Assembly: GCF_001623875.1 (NCBI RefSeq)
Contig: NZ_LWAE01000001.1
Coordinates: 1,364,001 to 1,428,000 of the forward strand
Reading direction: 5' to 3'
Source of the DNA: Clostridium magnum DSM 2767
GTDB taxonomy: Bacteria > Bacillota > Clostridia > Clostridiales > Clostridiaceae
DNA length: 64,000 bases
A model generated the notes under the pieces. It ran no database searches, was not told the origin of the DNA, and worked only from the letters and a program-made list of their open reading frames with translations. The translations under genes and the position numbers were made by a program. This document shows positions 18,440-26,690 of the stretch, piece by piece (positions within the stretch are counted from its first letter, which is position 1; each line of letters starts with the position of its first letter).

Positions 18440-18877
18440 TTATTTTTTATATTTAGGCCCTAACATTCTTAATAGATTTAATATTTCATTAGCAAATTCT
18501 ATTATTTCATTATCACTCATTTTATTACTATCAAATCCGCCATATCCCATTATAGCTGGTTGTTTAAGAATAAACTGCATGGCAGATTCAGCTGTTTTGA
18601 ATTCTCTTATTTCGTATAAGGCAGCATCTTCTCTTACAAGATTATCTTCAATGCCATTGTCTTGTAGTGTATAAGTGGTTGTTTCACTTCTAATCAATTC
18701 ATCAATTGTTACATTCAGTACATCTGCTAATTTTTTTAATGTAGTAATGGTTGGATTATCTTTTTCACCTCGTTCCATTGCACTTATATAGCTGGCATTA
18801 ACACCACTTAACCTAGACAGTTCGTTTACTCCTAAGCCTTTCCGTTCCCTAATTCTTTTTATATTTTCGCCAAACAT
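18440..18877 (-). CDS. XRE family CI-like repressor
   Basis: This 145-aa protein has an N-terminal helix-turn-helix (residues about 1-65, GVNELSRLSGVNASYISAMERGEKDNPTITTL broken by helix 3) and a C-terminal domain without a self-cleaving serine protease motif. That fits induction by the adjacent ImmA protease rather than RecA-stimulated autocleavage. It is divergent from the Cro-like gene across seven operator-like repeats and probably represses both directions. The ATG follows AAGGAGAG. Confidence 0.92.
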   Translation of the reverse strand: MFGENIKRIRERKGLGVNELSRLSGVNASYISAMERGEKDNPTITTLKKLADVLNVTIDELIRSETTTYTLQDNGIEDNLVREDAALYEIREFKTAESAMQFILKQPAIMGYGGFDSNKMSDNEIIEFANEILNLLRMLGPKYKK

Positions 18878-18930
18878 TAGCTATCTCTCCTTCTTAAATC
18901 ATTCCAAACTATATTATATCCTACAAGAAT

Positions 18931-18960
18931 ATAATATATGCTAACAGAATATAAAGTCAA
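18931..18960 (-). promoter_or_regulatory. Putative repressor promoter (minus strand)
   Basis: Read on the minus strand, TTGACT (18960-18955) and TATTAT (18936-18931) are 18 bp apart. Operator 2 (18937-18953) fills the spacer and operator 1 covers the start region, which suggests autoregulation of the repressor/immA/recombinase unit. Confidence 0.65.
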
Positions 18961-19042
18961 TAGAAAACGGGAGAAAATGCGAGGTATATACTGGCAGAAT
19001 ATGATATTTTATCTTAATCGTGTTCTATGAGAATACAGTGAT

Positions 19043-19071
19043 TTGTATGTTCCTACAGCACATGATATTAT
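19043..19071 (+). promoter_or_regulatory. Putative early (Cro-side) promoter
   Basis: TTGTAT (19043-19048) and TATTAT (19066-19071) are separated by 17 bp. Operator 5 (19048-19064) fills the spacer and operator 6 (19071-19087) covers the start point, so repressor binding would shut the lytic promoter. Confidence 0.6.
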
Positions 19072-19154
19072 GTACTCATGGAACACGAAATGAATCGGTT
19101 TTTAACACATAAAGCGTGTTCTGGTAGAACATAGGGGGAGGTTAAGGATATACC

Positions 19155-19346
19155 ATGCTTAAAGAAATACGTGAAAGTAAAAAACTAAGTATTTATAAAT
19201 TGGCTGAGTTAACAGGGTTGACTCCAGGATATATTAATAATCTTGAGAATGGGTATAAGAATAACCCAACAAAAGAAACAATGGAAAAAATAGCTATAGC
19301 ACTTGGACAAACTGTTCCAGATATATTTTTTCCAGATGAAGAATAG
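19155..19346 (+). CDS. Cro-like XRE helix-turn-helix regulator
   Basis: This 63-aa protein is essentially one HTH_3 domain (LKEIRESKKLSIYKLAELTG, then PGYINNLENGY). It is the first gene of the lytic transcript and is divergent from the repressor, the usual place of Cro. The ATG follows GGGGGAGG at about 19135. It probably competes for the same operators. Confidence 0.85.
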   Translation: MLKEIRESKKLSIYKLAELTGLTPGYINNLENGYKNNPTKETMEKIAIALGQTVPDIFFPDEE

Positions 19347-19367
19347 ACATATATAGAGGTGGTAAGC

Positions 19368-19484
19368 ATGGCAAAAGTAATCATAGTTGAGCCTAACATC
19401 TCAGAAGATGAAAATCAACAGAACTGGAAGAAAGTACAAGAGGTTTTAGAAAATATTGCGCAAGAGATAAACGAGGCTTCATAA
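19368..19484 (+). CDS. Small hypothetical protein (38 aa)
   Basis: This 38-aa acidic protein (MAKVIIVEPN...EINEAS) has an AGAGGTGG ribosome site 5 nt before ATG and starts 21 bp after the Cro-like gene. Its C-terminus is a probable amphipathic helix. Its stop codon lies inside a terminator hairpin. The family is not recognised. Confidence 0.6.
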   Translation: MAKVIIVEPNISEDENQQNWKKVQEVLENIAQEINEAS

Positions 19485-19495
19485 GCCTTTTTATA
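19474..19495 (+). terminator. Short terminator at the end of the 38-aa gene
   Basis: AGGCTT (19474-19479) pairs with AAGCCT (19483-19488) across a 3-nt loop and runs into TTTTTATA. It overlaps the stop codon, so it may be partly read through when ribosomes are present. Confidence 0.65.
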
Positions 19496-19689
19496 AAAAA
19501 TATTTTACCTAAAAACAGAAACACTTTCCTACTTTATTATATGATTCAGATTTTAGAATAGAACAAAAATGTAGTACAAGCTCTGGTTCAAAATCAAACT
19601 CCACTGGAGACTAAGGAGATGTATTGTAAGTACTACTTGAAAGCCTAGTAGTAACTAAAGGTAAATAAATTAGAAAGAAGGTGTAAGAA
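19496..19689. other. Non-coding gap in the early region
   Basis: About 190 bp hold no convincing gene or RNA. The only open frame with a ribosome site (AAGGAG before the ATG at about 19619) is 9 codons long. The stretch could be an untranslated leader for the genes from 19690 on. Confidence 0.4.
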
Positions 19690-19821
19690 ATGACAGTAAA
19701 AGAACTACTCGGACATATGAAAACTACCTACTTATTTACGCAACAGGGTTGGGACTTCTATGCATGTGGTAGTAGATTTTACAAAGTATTCAAAGATGTA
19801 GTTTTACCAGCAGAAAGATAA
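19690..19821 (+). CDS. Small hypothetical phage protein (43 aa)
   Basis: This 43-aa protein (MTVKELLGHM...LPAER) has an AGAAGGTG ribosome site ahead of ATG. It has a central aromatic/Cys patch (WDFYACGSRFYKVF). It is the first of a closely packed row of small early genes. Its function is unknown. Confidence 0.65.
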   Translation: MTVKELLGHMKTTYLFTQQGWDFYACGSRFYKVFKDVVLPAER

Positions 19822-19838
19822 TAAAAGGAGATGATGGT

Positions 19839-19991
19839 TTGAAACGTCCTAGAAGGTTAACAAGAGCTGAGAAAATACTACTTACAAAGGAAGGACACAA
19901 TCCAAAGTACTTTTTAAGACTTATGAGAACTGCAGAATATTATGAGTTTATAGAAGTAAGCTCTGGTAAAATCTTAACTTTAAGGAGGTAA
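19839..19991 (+). CDS. Small phage protein, DUF6906-like (50 aa)
   Basis: This 50-aa protein starts MKRPRRLTRAEKILLTKEG and has the NPKYFLR...EFIEVSSGKILTL pattern seen in the DUF6906 family of small phage proteins (assignment from memory of the family pattern). TTG start with AAGGAGATGATGG upstream. The stop overlaps the ribosome site of the next gene (TAAGGAGG), so translation is coupled. Confidence 0.65.
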   Translation: MKRPRRLTRAEKILLTKEGHNPKYFLRLMRTAEYYEFIEVSSGKILTLRR

Positions 19992-19997
19992 ATAAGG

Positions 19998-20189
19998 ATG
20001 GCAAATAAGGCTTTTGAAACAATAGTAGAAAGTTTTAATGCTCAGTTAGATGTTCTAAATAATAATGGCTATTCCATATATGATGCAGATAACCCGGACT
20101 ACTTTATATTGAGAGCTAGGTACAATGGGGAAAATGACCAAATTGAATTTGAAACTGTGCTTGATCCTAACAGGAAAGAAGAGGTGTAA
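19998..20189 (+). CDS. Hypothetical early phage protein (63 aa)
   Basis: This 63-aa acidic protein (MANKAFETIVESF...RKEEV) lies in the early operon with an AAGGAGGT ribosome site. It probably forms helix plus beta-hairpin (YFILRARY, QIEFETVLD). The family is not recognised. Confidence 0.7.
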   Translation: MANKAFETIVESFNAQLDVLNNNGYSIYDADNPDYFILRARYNGENDQIEFETVLDPNRKEEV

Positions 20190-20192
20190 GTA

Positions 20193-20378
20193 ATGTTAAA
20201 AAAGCTTTTGGAAAATAACATTGGACAATCAATCTCTAATACAGAATTTACAGCTGTAATGGATATGACATCTAAAGATATAAAGTTCAATAATATCAGG
20301 TTTGGAAAAAGAACTAAAGTAGAAGAAATGTTAAACATAGCAGTTAAATGCGTAGCAACATTAAAGAGGTGTTTATAG
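20193..20378 (+). CDS. Hypothetical early phage protein (61 aa)
   Basis: This 61-aa basic protein (MLKKLLENNIG...TLKRCL) starts 3 bp after the previous stop with an AAGAGGTG ribosome site inside that gene. No known domain is seen. Confidence 0.65.
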   Translation: MLKKLLENNIGQSISNTEFTAVMDMTSKDIKFNNIRFGKRTKVEEMLNIAVKCVATLKRCL

Positions 20379-20392
20379 GAGGAAAGGTAGGG

Positions 20393-20575
20393 ATGAAAAA
20401 GCAATTTGATGAAGCGAGAATAATTGGACTATATGAAAAGTATAAAACACTACAAAGAACTGCATTAAGTGCTGATTGTTCTCCAACTACAGTAAAAAAG
20501 ATACTAGTTAAGAATGGTATTGAGCTAAACACTTATAAAGCTCCTAGATTGCATATTGGTTCATTGAAATACTAA
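20393..20575 (+). CDS. Small helix-turn-helix protein (60 aa)
   Basis: This 60-aa protein has a resolvase/Mor-like HTH: FDEARIIGLYEKYKTLQRTA, then SADCSPTTVKKILVKNGI. The ATG at 20393 is preferred over one at 20348 because AGGAGGAAAGG lies just before it. It resembles the C-terminal HTH of the protein at 29534-29848 (CSATTVLKYLNENSIE), so the two may be related regulators. Confidence 0.7.
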   Translation: MKKQFDEARIIGLYEKYKTLQRTALSADCSPTTVKKILVKNGIELNTYKAPRLHIGSLKY

Positions 20576-20593
20576 AGAAAGTGTGGTGAGTAT

Positions 20594-20767
20594 GTGATTT
20601 ATTGCAAAGTAGGTAAATGCCCAATTGATTTAAAAAGTCAACTATGTTGTTTCTATTGCACTAAAGTAAAAAGTTGTCCTAATGCATGTAAGAAAAGAAA
20701 CCCAAGTTGTAGTTTAGCTGATGAAGTATCTGAAATAAAAAAGAGTTCCCTAAGGAACCAAAAATAA
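20594..20767 (+). CDS. Small cysteine-rich protein (57 aa)
   Basis: This 57-aa protein has eight cysteines in its first 40 residues (YCKVGKCP, LCCFYC, SCPNAC, SC), suggesting metal binding. GTG start at 20594 with GTGGTGAG upstream. Small proteins with this Cys spacing are common in clostridial phage early regions, but no function is known. Confidence 0.65.
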   Translation: MIYCKVGKCPIDLKSQLCCFYCTKVKSCPNACKKRNPSCSLADEVSEIKKSSLRNQK

Positions 20768-20835
20768 AAATTCGCAATCTCAGTATAGCAAATACTGAAA
20801 AATTTATCAATTAAAAAGAAAGGATTGAATTATAA

Positions 20836-21336
20836 ATGAAAGTTGCAATTACTTTAAATAAAATATCAAGGTTTAACATAGACCTTCCAGAAATAGATGC
20901 TACTAGATTATACAATCACTTGGTAAGGGCTGCATTAGGTTCTGAAACAGTTCAGGATAGTGAAGTTAAAAAGGTAGAAGATACAAAAGAGATTGTTATA
21001 GCTGAAGAACAAGAACCTAAGGAGTATGTTATGAAAAGGCTAGTAATGGTTAAATGCCCACATTGTAATGAGTTATTGATAACAGTTGTTGGTATCAAAG
21101 ATGGGCAGATAGTATCGCATAAGTCTTTATCATGTAAAAAGTGTCATGGTGAAATACCTATAAGTGAACTAAAGTTAGCATTGTATGAGTGTCCAAATTG
21201 TGGTGTTAAGGCAGACTTTTTCATAATGGGTGATTTAGAAGAAGTTCATTGTAAAAAGTGTGCGAGTGTAATAGATCTTATCTGGAATGAAAAGAGAAAG
21301 AGATATATAAGTGCAAACTTATTAGAAAGAAAGTGA
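20836..21336 (+). CDS. Zinc-ribbon hypothetical protein (166 aa)
   Basis: The first 70 residues are a short alpha/beta segment. The C-terminal part carries four CxxC pairs (CPHC, CKKC, CPNC, CKKC), i.e. two probable rubredoxin-like zinc ribbons at about residues 74-110 and 119-148. It may bind nucleic acid or act as a scaffold. The ATG follows AAAGGATTG. Confidence 0.75.
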   Translation: MKVAITLNKISRFNIDLPEIDATRLYNHLVRAALGSETVQDSEVKKVEDTKEIVIAEEQEPKEYVMKRLVMVKCPHCNELLITVVGIKDGQIVSHKSLSCKKCHGEIPISELKLALYECPNCGVKADFFIMGDLEEVHCKKCASVIDLIWNEKRKRYISANLLERK

Positions 21337-21346
21337 GGTTAAGCCA

Positions 21347-21598
21347 TTGACTGGCAAAGTAGCATTAATTAAATTCAAAGGTTATCAAGAGTTCATGGAA
21401 TACTCATATCTCACAGATATAGAAGACTTGAAAGAAGGTGATGTAGTTGTAGTGCCAACTAACAGTTTCTACTCCATAGGTGTTTTCTCAAGGTATTCAA
21501 ATAATAAGCAGCATGTTAAAAATGCATCTAAATGGATAGTAGAAAAAGTAAATATTGAAGCCTTTGAAACTAAGATGTTCTTAGGAGGTTTTGAGTAA
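21347..21598 (+). CDS. Hypothetical phage protein (83 aa)
   Basis: This 83-aa protein (VALIKFKGYQEFMEYSYLTD, then EGDVVVVPTNSFYSIGVFS) reads as a small beta-barrel. TTG start 9 nt after GAGGTT. Its stop overlaps the next start (TAATGA). The function is unknown. Confidence 0.7.
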   Translation: MTGKVALIKFKGYQEFMEYSYLTDIEDLKEGDVVVVPTNSFYSIGVFSRYSNNKQHVKNASKWIVEKVNIEAFETKMFLGGFE

Positions 21599-21831
21599 TG
21601 AGTAAGCTAAAGAAAATAGCCTATCCAGTAGAAAATAATCAGTTTATATATGTACCTAAGAGAGCAATTGATCTTATATATAAGACTGCTATTATTACTA
21701 ATCAATATACTGTTGGAGGTAAAGGAGGAAAGCTTGTAATTGAGTACCAATCAAAAAGTGGTGGTAGTCATGGAGTAATGGAAATCAACGATATGGGTCC
21801 AGATGAACCTAAAAATAAAAAGAAAAACTAG
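21598..21831 (+). CDS. Hypothetical phage protein (77 aa)
   Basis: This 77-aa protein starts within the upstream stop codon. It has a Gly-rich central turn (VGGKGGKLVIEYQSKSGGS) and a charged Lys-rich tail. The ribosome site is GGAGG at the end of the preceding gene. No family is recognised. Confidence 0.7.
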   Translation: MSKLKKIAYPVENNQFIYVPKRAIDLIYKTAIITNQYTVGGKGGKLVIEYQSKSGGSHGVMEINDMGPDEPKNKKKN

Positions 21832-21845
21832 AGGAGGAAATAACA

Positions 21846-22394
21846 ATGAAAATTACAGCAGAATTCAATTCAAATGAGGAGTTATTAAGCTTTATTAGTA
21901 CATTTGGTACAAGAAGCTTTACTGGGGAACAAGCATCAGAACCAGTAGTAAAAGTACCTGTAGCAGATAAAGTAGAAACTAAGAAAGAAGTTAAAGAGGA
22001 AGAAACTAAAGTTGCCGAGTGTGATAAATATTATTATCACGGTGAATCTGATTCATATTGGATTTTACCAAAAGGCGAAGTAATCCCGACAGGTATAGAT
22101 TTTCAATGCTCAAATGAGATTTCAAGAGAAGAATATGAAAAAGGAATAGAAAAACAAAAAGAACTACCAAAGGGAGAAACTAAGTCAGAAGAAAATCCAC
22201 CAAAGGAAGATAAGAAAGAAGAAGATCCTAAGGTTACTAAGGAAATGGTTAGAGAAAGAATTGGTGCAATAATGAAGTCTGGTAAACAGAAAGAAGCTAA
22301 AGAGCTTGTAGCTAAGTATGGTGCTAGTAAATTACCTGACTTAAAGGAAGAACATTATGCAGCAATATATAAAGATGCGGAGGAGTTACTTTAA
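21846..22394 (+). CDS. Hypothetical phage protein with charged linker (182 aa)
   Basis: An N-terminal segment of about 30 residues is joined by a Lys/Glu-rich linker to a YYYHGESDSYWILPKGE segment, a second charged linker, and a helical C-terminal domain (TKEMVRERIGAIMKSGKQ...LVAKYGASKLPDL). The C-terminal domain recurs in early phage proteins beside DUF2800 genes. AGGAGG ribosome site. The stop overlaps the next ATG. Confidence 0.75.
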   Translation: MKITAEFNSNEELLSFISTFGTRSFTGEQASEPVVKVPVADKVETKKEVKEEETKVAECDKYYYHGESDSYWILPKGEVIPTGIDFQCSNEISREEYEKGIEKQKELPKGETKSEENPPKEDKKEEDPKVTKEMVRERIGAIMKSGKQKEAKELVAKYGASKLPDLKEEHYAAIYKDAEELL

Positions 22395-23539
22395 TGGCAC
22401 AACATGCAATATTAAGTGCAAGTTCTGCATCAAGGTGGATGTCATGTCCTCCTAGTGCAAGACTTGAACAGAACTATGAAAATAAGACGAGTGGATATGC
22501 AGCAGAAGGAACACTAGCCCATGAACTTGGAGAACTAGGACTAATGCATAATCTAGGTGAAATCAGTACAAGAAAGTATAACTCTGAAGTTAAAAAGGTA
22601 GAATCAAATGAACTATTCACTAAGGATATGCCTGATTATGTAGAGATATATGTTGATACTTGTATGGAAAAAGTATCAGAGGCTAAAGCGAAGACACCGG
22701 ATGCTCTATTCAAGATTGAACAAAGATTGGATTTTAGTAGATGGGTTCCTGAGGGATTTGGAACAGGGGACTTTGTAATAATAGCTGATGGAACTATGGA
22801 GATATGTGACCTCAAGTATGGTAAAGGTGTTCCAGTAAGCGCAGTAGGTAATAAACAGATGAGATTATATGCTCTAGGAGCTATATCTGAATTTGAGTTC
22901 TTATATGATATTGAAAAAGTGAAAATGACTATTATACAACCTAGACTAGATTCAATATCAACAGATGAAATAAGTGTAGAGGAACTATTAAAGTGGGCAG
23001 ATGAATTTGTAAAGCCTACCGCGGAGTTAGCCTTTAAAGGTGAAGGAGAATTTTGTGCAGGAGATCACTGCGGATTCTGTAGAGCTAAAGCAGTATGTAA
23101 AGCAAGAGCTGATAAGAACATGGAACTGGCTAAATATGATTTTCAAGAACCTGACATCCTAAGCAGCATTGATATAGCAGATATTTTAGGTAGAGCTGAT
23201 GAACTAATCAAGTGGGCTAAAGATGTACAAGACTGGGCCTTAGCACAAGCTTTAAATGGTGAAGAGTTCCCAGGATGGAAAGTGGTTGAGGGAAGAAGCA
23301 ATAGAAAATGGACTGATGAAAATAAAGTTGGTGAGATATTACTTGGACAAGGTTTCTTAGAAAATATTATATATACTAAAAAGCTTACAGGTATCTCTAA
23401 CATGGAAACTGCTTTAGGTAAGAAAGAGGTTAACAGATTGCTAGGGGATTACATTGTCAAGCCTCAAGGTAAACCGGTATTAGTTGTTGAGTCAGATAAA
23501 AGAGAGGTGTTTAATTCTGCAAAAACAGACTTTGAATAG
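22394..23539 (+). CDS. DUF2800 domain protein (PD-(D/E)XK nuclease-like)
   Basis: This 381-aa protein starts AILSASSASRWMSCPPSARLE, typical of DUF2800, a Cas4/RecB-related phage nuclease fold. The core has GTGDFVIIADGTMEICDLKYGKG (D...ExxDxK-type active site around residues 125-150) and a C-terminal cysteine cluster (CAGDHCGFCRAKAVC) that may hold an iron-sulfur centre. It probably works in phage recombination or replication next to the DUF2815 protein and the polymerase. Confidence 0.88.
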   Translation: MAQHAILSASSASRWMSCPPSARLEQNYENKTSGYAAEGTLAHELGELGLMHNLGEISTRKYNSEVKKVESNELFTKDMPDYVEIYVDTCMEKVSEAKAKTPDALFKIEQRLDFSRWVPEGFGTGDFVIIADGTMEICDLKYGKGVPVSAVGNKQMRLYALGAISEFEFLYDIEKVKMTIIQPRLDSISTDEISVEELLKWADEFVKPTAELAFKGEGEFCAGDHCGFCRAKAVCKARADKNMELAKYDFQEPDILSSIDIADILGRADELIKWAKDVQDWALAQALNGEEFPGWKVVEGRSNRKWTDENKVGEILLGQGFLENIIYTKKLTGISNMETALGKKEVNRLLGDYIVKPQGKPVLVVESDKREVFNSAKTDFE

Positions 23540-23554
23540 AATGGAGAAATGGTC

Positions 23555-23725
23555 ATGTTAGAAAGAAATGAAAAAGGAAAGTTAAGTTTAAAATCTTTAG
23601 ACTTAGAAATATTCATAGGTGATTTATTTGCAAAGTGCAGTACAGAAGAAGAGATTGACTGGTTGCAAGAGCAATTACAAAGTTGTGTTGAGTGTTCAGC
23701 AGAAGAAAGACTAGAGGAACTTTAA
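23555..23725 (+). CDS. Small hypothetical acidic protein (56 aa)
   Basis: This 56-aa protein (MLERNEKGKL...EERLEEL) has a GGAG ribosome site and sits between DUF2800 and DUF2815 genes. It contains CVEC and is mostly helical. Its function is unknown. Confidence 0.65.
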   Translation: MLERNEKGKLSLKSLDLEIFIGDLFAKCSTEEEIDWLQEQLQSCVECSAEERLEEL

Positions 23726-23762
23726 AAATAAAAAAATTTTAAATATAAAGGAGAAATGCAAA

Positions 23763-24323
23763 ATGGCAAACATAATAGCAAAAAGAACAGGAACAAAGGT
23801 AACTACAGGAAAGGTTAGATTAAGCTATGCTCACTTATTTGAGCCTCATGCAATAGAAGGAAACGAACCAAAATACTCAGTGAGTGTAATAATTCCTAAA
23901 ACAGATACAGAGACATTAAAGGCTATCAAAGCAGCTGTAGATGAAGCTAAAGAACAAGGTAAATCTAAATGGGGTGGTAAGGTACCTCCAACACTAAAAA
24001 CTCCATTAAGAGATGGCGATGCAGAAAGACCAGATGATGAAGCTTATGCAAATTGTTACTTCTTGAATGCTTCAAGTAAGAATAAACCAGGAGTAGTTGA
24101 TGCTAGTGTACAACCTATCCTAGATGCTACAGAAGTATATAGTGGCTGCTACGGTAGACTAACACTTAATTTTTATCCATTCTCAGCATCAGGAAATAAA
24201 GGGATTGCAGCAGGTCTTGGTAATGTCCAAAAGTTAGCAGATGGTGAACCACTTGGAGGATTTACAAGAGCTGAAAATGACTTTGATGCAGTAGAATCAG
24301 CAGAAGATGACTTCTTAGGTTAA
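23763..24323 (+). CDS. DUF2815 family single-stranded DNA-binding-like protein
   Basis: This 186-aa protein matches DUF2815: TGKVRLSYAHLFEP, KYSVSVIIPKTDTETL, YANCYFLNASS, and a late YSGCYGRLTLNFYPF, followed by an acidic tail (FDAVESAEDDFLG) as in SSB proteins. It is predicted to coat single-stranded DNA at the phage replication fork. AAGGAG ribosome site. The polymerase gene follows 5 bp after its stop. Confidence 0.88.
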   Translation: MANIIAKRTGTKVTTGKVRLSYAHLFEPHAIEGNEPKYSVSVIIPKTDTETLKAIKAAVDEAKEQGKSKWGGKVPPTLKTPLRDGDAERPDDEAYANCYFLNASSKNKPGVVDASVQPILDATEVYSGCYGRLTLNFYPFSASGNKGIAAGLGNVQKLADGEPLGGFTRAENDFDAVESAEDDFLG

Positions 24324-24328
24324 TACTT

Positions 24329-26290
24329 ATGGATATTCTAAGTATAGATGTTGAAACATACTGTGACTTAGATATTAAAAATGTGGGTGCTTATAGATAC
24401 TGTGAGCACCCATCATTTGAAATAATTCTATTTGCATATGCTTTCAACGATGAACCAGTTCAAATAGTAGACCTTGCCCAAGGCGAGGGATTGCCAGAGG
24501 AAGTTATAAATGCTCTTCATGATCCACAAATAATTAAAAGTGCTTTCAATGCTAACTTTGAAAGAAATGCACTAAAAAATGATATATTCTTTCCCGGTAA
24601 TATGCCCCCGGAACAATGGCAATGTACTATGGTGAAGGCTTTAGTCATGGGATTACCTAGCTCACTTGATATGGTAGGTAAGGCAATGCGATTTGAAGAA
24701 GATAAGCAGAAAATGAAAGAAGGTAAGGCTTTAATTCAATACTTTTGTAAGCCTTGCAAACCTACTAAGGCCAATGGTGGAAGAACTAGAAATCTTCCAG
24801 AACATGCACCGGAAAAATGGGAATTGTTCAAGGAATATTGTAAACAAGACGTTGCAGTTGAAAGAGACATAAGAAACAAATTAAGTAAATATCAAATTAC
24901 AGAAAAAGAACAAAGGCTATGGGAGCTGGACCAACACATAAATGATAGAGGTGTTGGTACTGACATAGCATTAATAGAAAAAGCCATTCAATGTGATGCA
25001 GAATATGCTAAAAAGCTTGAAACTGAAGCTATAAAAATAACAGGTCTAAATAACCCTAATAGTCCAACTCAATTAAAAAAATGGATTGGTGAAAGGGTTG
25101 GTCATGAAGTAACAAGCCTAACAAAAGATAGTATACCAGGGCTTATTGAAGAAGCTAAAGACGAAAATGTAAAAAGGATATTAGAACTAAGGCAGCTTAT
25201 GGCTAAGACCTCTGTTAAAAAATATTTGGCTATGGAGAATGCAAGATGTGAGGACGGAAGAGTAAGAGGACTATTACAGTTCTATGGAGCTAATAGAACT
25301 GGCAGATGGGCCGGGAGGCTAGTCCAGGTTCAGAACCTTCCTCAGAACCATTTACCCGATTTAGATGATGCTAGGAATTGTATAAGAGAGGGCAGATTTG
25401 ATGATGTGGAGTTCCTATATGATAGCATTCCAGATACTCTCTCACAGCTCATAAGAACTGCGTTTATACCAAGAGAAGGTAATAGGTTTCTAGTAGCTGA
25501 CTTTAGTGCTATAGAGGCTAGAGTAATTGCTTGGTATGCAGGGGAAGATTGGAGACTAGAAGTTTTTAAAACTCATGGAAAAATATACGAAGCCTCAGCA
25601 AGTCAGATGTTTCATATTCCAATAGAGAGTATTAAAAAGGGTTCAGATCTTAGACAAAAAGGTAAGATAGCAGAACTTGCACTTGGATATGGTGGTAGTG
25701 TTGGAGCTATAACAAGTATGGATAAATCTAAGAGTATTCCAGAAGAAGAACTCCCGGAACTTGTTAAGCATTGGAGAGATGCTAATCCTCATATTACAAA
25801 ATTCTGGTGGGATTGTGATAAGGCAGCCAAAAAAGCTATAAGAGAAAAAACTACGGTATGTATGCAATTTGGACTTAAGTTTATATATGATCCAGGGGTT
25901 TTATTTATACAACTACCCAGTGGTAGAAAACTAAGCTATTTAAGACCTAAGATAGAAGCACATCAAACATTCTCAGGAGATAAAATCACATATGAAGGTA
26001 TGGAACAAACATCTAAACAGTGGACTAGAATAGATACTTACGGACCTAAACTTGTTGAGAATATAGTACAGGCTACTGCAAGAGATTGTTTAGGTGAAGC
26101 AATGTTCAATGTTACTAAGGCTGGATATGACATTGTAATGCATGTACATGATGAAATAATAATGGATGTTCCTAAGGAATTCGGAAACATAGAAGAAGTT
26201 AACGGGATTTTCGGAGAGCCAATAGACTGGGCACCTGGGCTTCCACTTAAGGCAGATGGATATGAGTGCAATTACTACATGAAGGATTAA
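24329..26290 (+). CDS. Family A DNA polymerase with 3'-5' exonuclease
   Basis: This 653-aa protein has an N-terminal DEDD exonuclease (Asp-7, Glu-9 in SIDVET; NFERNA) and a pol I-type polymerase domain. Polymerase motif A is VADFSAIEAR (Asp-391), motif B lies around RQKGKIAELALGYGG and motif C is HVHDE (His-607 to Glu-609). It should replicate the phage genome. There is no 5'-3' nuclease domain, as is usual for phage enzymes. The ribosome site is weak, so translation is probably coupled to the DUF2815 gene. Confidence 0.95.
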   Translation: MDILSIDVETYCDLDIKNVGAYRYCEHPSFEIILFAYAFNDEPVQIVDLAQGEGLPEEVINALHDPQIIKSAFNANFERNALKNDIFFPGNMPPEQWQCTMVKALVMGLPSSLDMVGKAMRFEEDKQKMKEGKALIQYFCKPCKPTKANGGRTRNLPEHAPEKWELFKEYCKQDVAVERDIRNKLSKYQITEKEQRLWELDQHINDRGVGTDIALIEKAIQCDAEYAKKLETEAIKITGLNNPNSPTQLKKWIGERVGHEVTSLTKDSIPGLIEEAKDENVKRILELRQLMAKTSVKKYLAMENARCEDGRVRGLLQFYGANRTGRWAGRLVQVQNLPQNHLPDLDDARNCIREGRFDDVEFLYDSIPDTLSQLIRTAFIPREGNRFLVADFSAIEARVIAWYAGEDWRLEVFKTHGKIYEASASQMFHIPIESIKKGSDLRQKGKIAELALGYGGSVGAITSMDKSKSIPEEELPELVKHWRDANPHITKFWWDCDKAAKKAIREKTTVCMQFGLKFIYDPGVLFIQLPSGRKLSYLRPKIEAHQTFSGDKITYEGMEQTSKQWTRIDTYGPKLVENIVQATARDCLGEAMFNVTKAGYDIVMHVHDEIIMDVPKEFGNIEEVNGIFGEPIDWAPGLPLKADGYECNYYMKD

Positions 26291-26308
26291 GGGCTAGGAG
26301 GTTATAGA

Positions 26309-26626
26309 GTGAATTTAGAATTTAAAACTTACCAATTAAAAGAAGGAAGTAGAACTTATGAGAAGTTAGTAAAAAGAGCAAAATTGCACAATGAATTTAT
26401 TATAGTTGGAGAGGACCATGGTTATTATAAAGCAATTCCTTCCTCTGATGATGGCTTAAAATTAATCAGTGCTTTAATGATTGATGAACAAGCAATGTTT
26501 ATACCTAAAGATGATTTAGAGTTAAAGAAAGATGATCTACCAGGAGTTGAAGTACAAGAACTTAATATACCTAAGGAGTATTTAACCATAGATATTATAG
26601 AGGATATTCAAAGATTAAATTCATAA
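26309..26626 (+). CDS. Hypothetical phage protein (105 aa)
   Basis: This 105-aa protein has a GTG start 9 nt after AGGAGG. It reads as alternating helix and strand (ARY-like FKTYQLKEGSRTYEKLVKRA) with an acidic C-terminus. It is downstream of the polymerase and followed by an A/T-only hairpin. No family is recognised. Confidence 0.7.
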   Translation: MNLEFKTYQLKEGSRTYEKLVKRAKLHNEFIIVGEDHGYYKAIPSSDDGLKLISALMIDEQAMFIPKDDLELKKDDLPGVEVQELNIPKEYLTIDIIEDIQRLNS

Positions 26627-26651
26627 TTATTATTATTTTATAATAATAATT
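26625..26651. repeat. A/T-only perfect inverted repeat
   Basis: AATTATTATTA (26625-26635) and TAATAATAATT (26641-26651) form a perfect 11-bp A/T-only stem at the 3' end of the preceding gene. No T-run follows in the usual terminator sense. It may mark the end of the polymerase transcript or a protein site. Confidence 0.5.
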
Positions 26652-26690
26652 CGTAATCTGAAAATATGGCGAAGAGTTGGAGGAATAATA

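Larger units (their letters stand above)
18917..19133. promoter_or_regulatory. Lysogeny control region with seven 17-bp operators
   Basis: Seven related 17-mers with half-site dyad symmetry fit the pattern TRTNCTNNNAGAAYAYR: 18917-18933, 18937-18953, 18987-19003, 19021-19037, 19048-19064, 19071-19087 and 19117-19133. The first two are exactly 20 bp apart. The fifth is the most diverged. They fill the 277-bp gap between repressor and Cro-like genes and are the likely binding sites of one or both. Confidence 0.8.

Noticed and set aside
20099..20404. 101-codon minus-strand frame in the early region
   Set aside because: It overlaps three closely packed + strand genes with good ribosome sites and has none itself.
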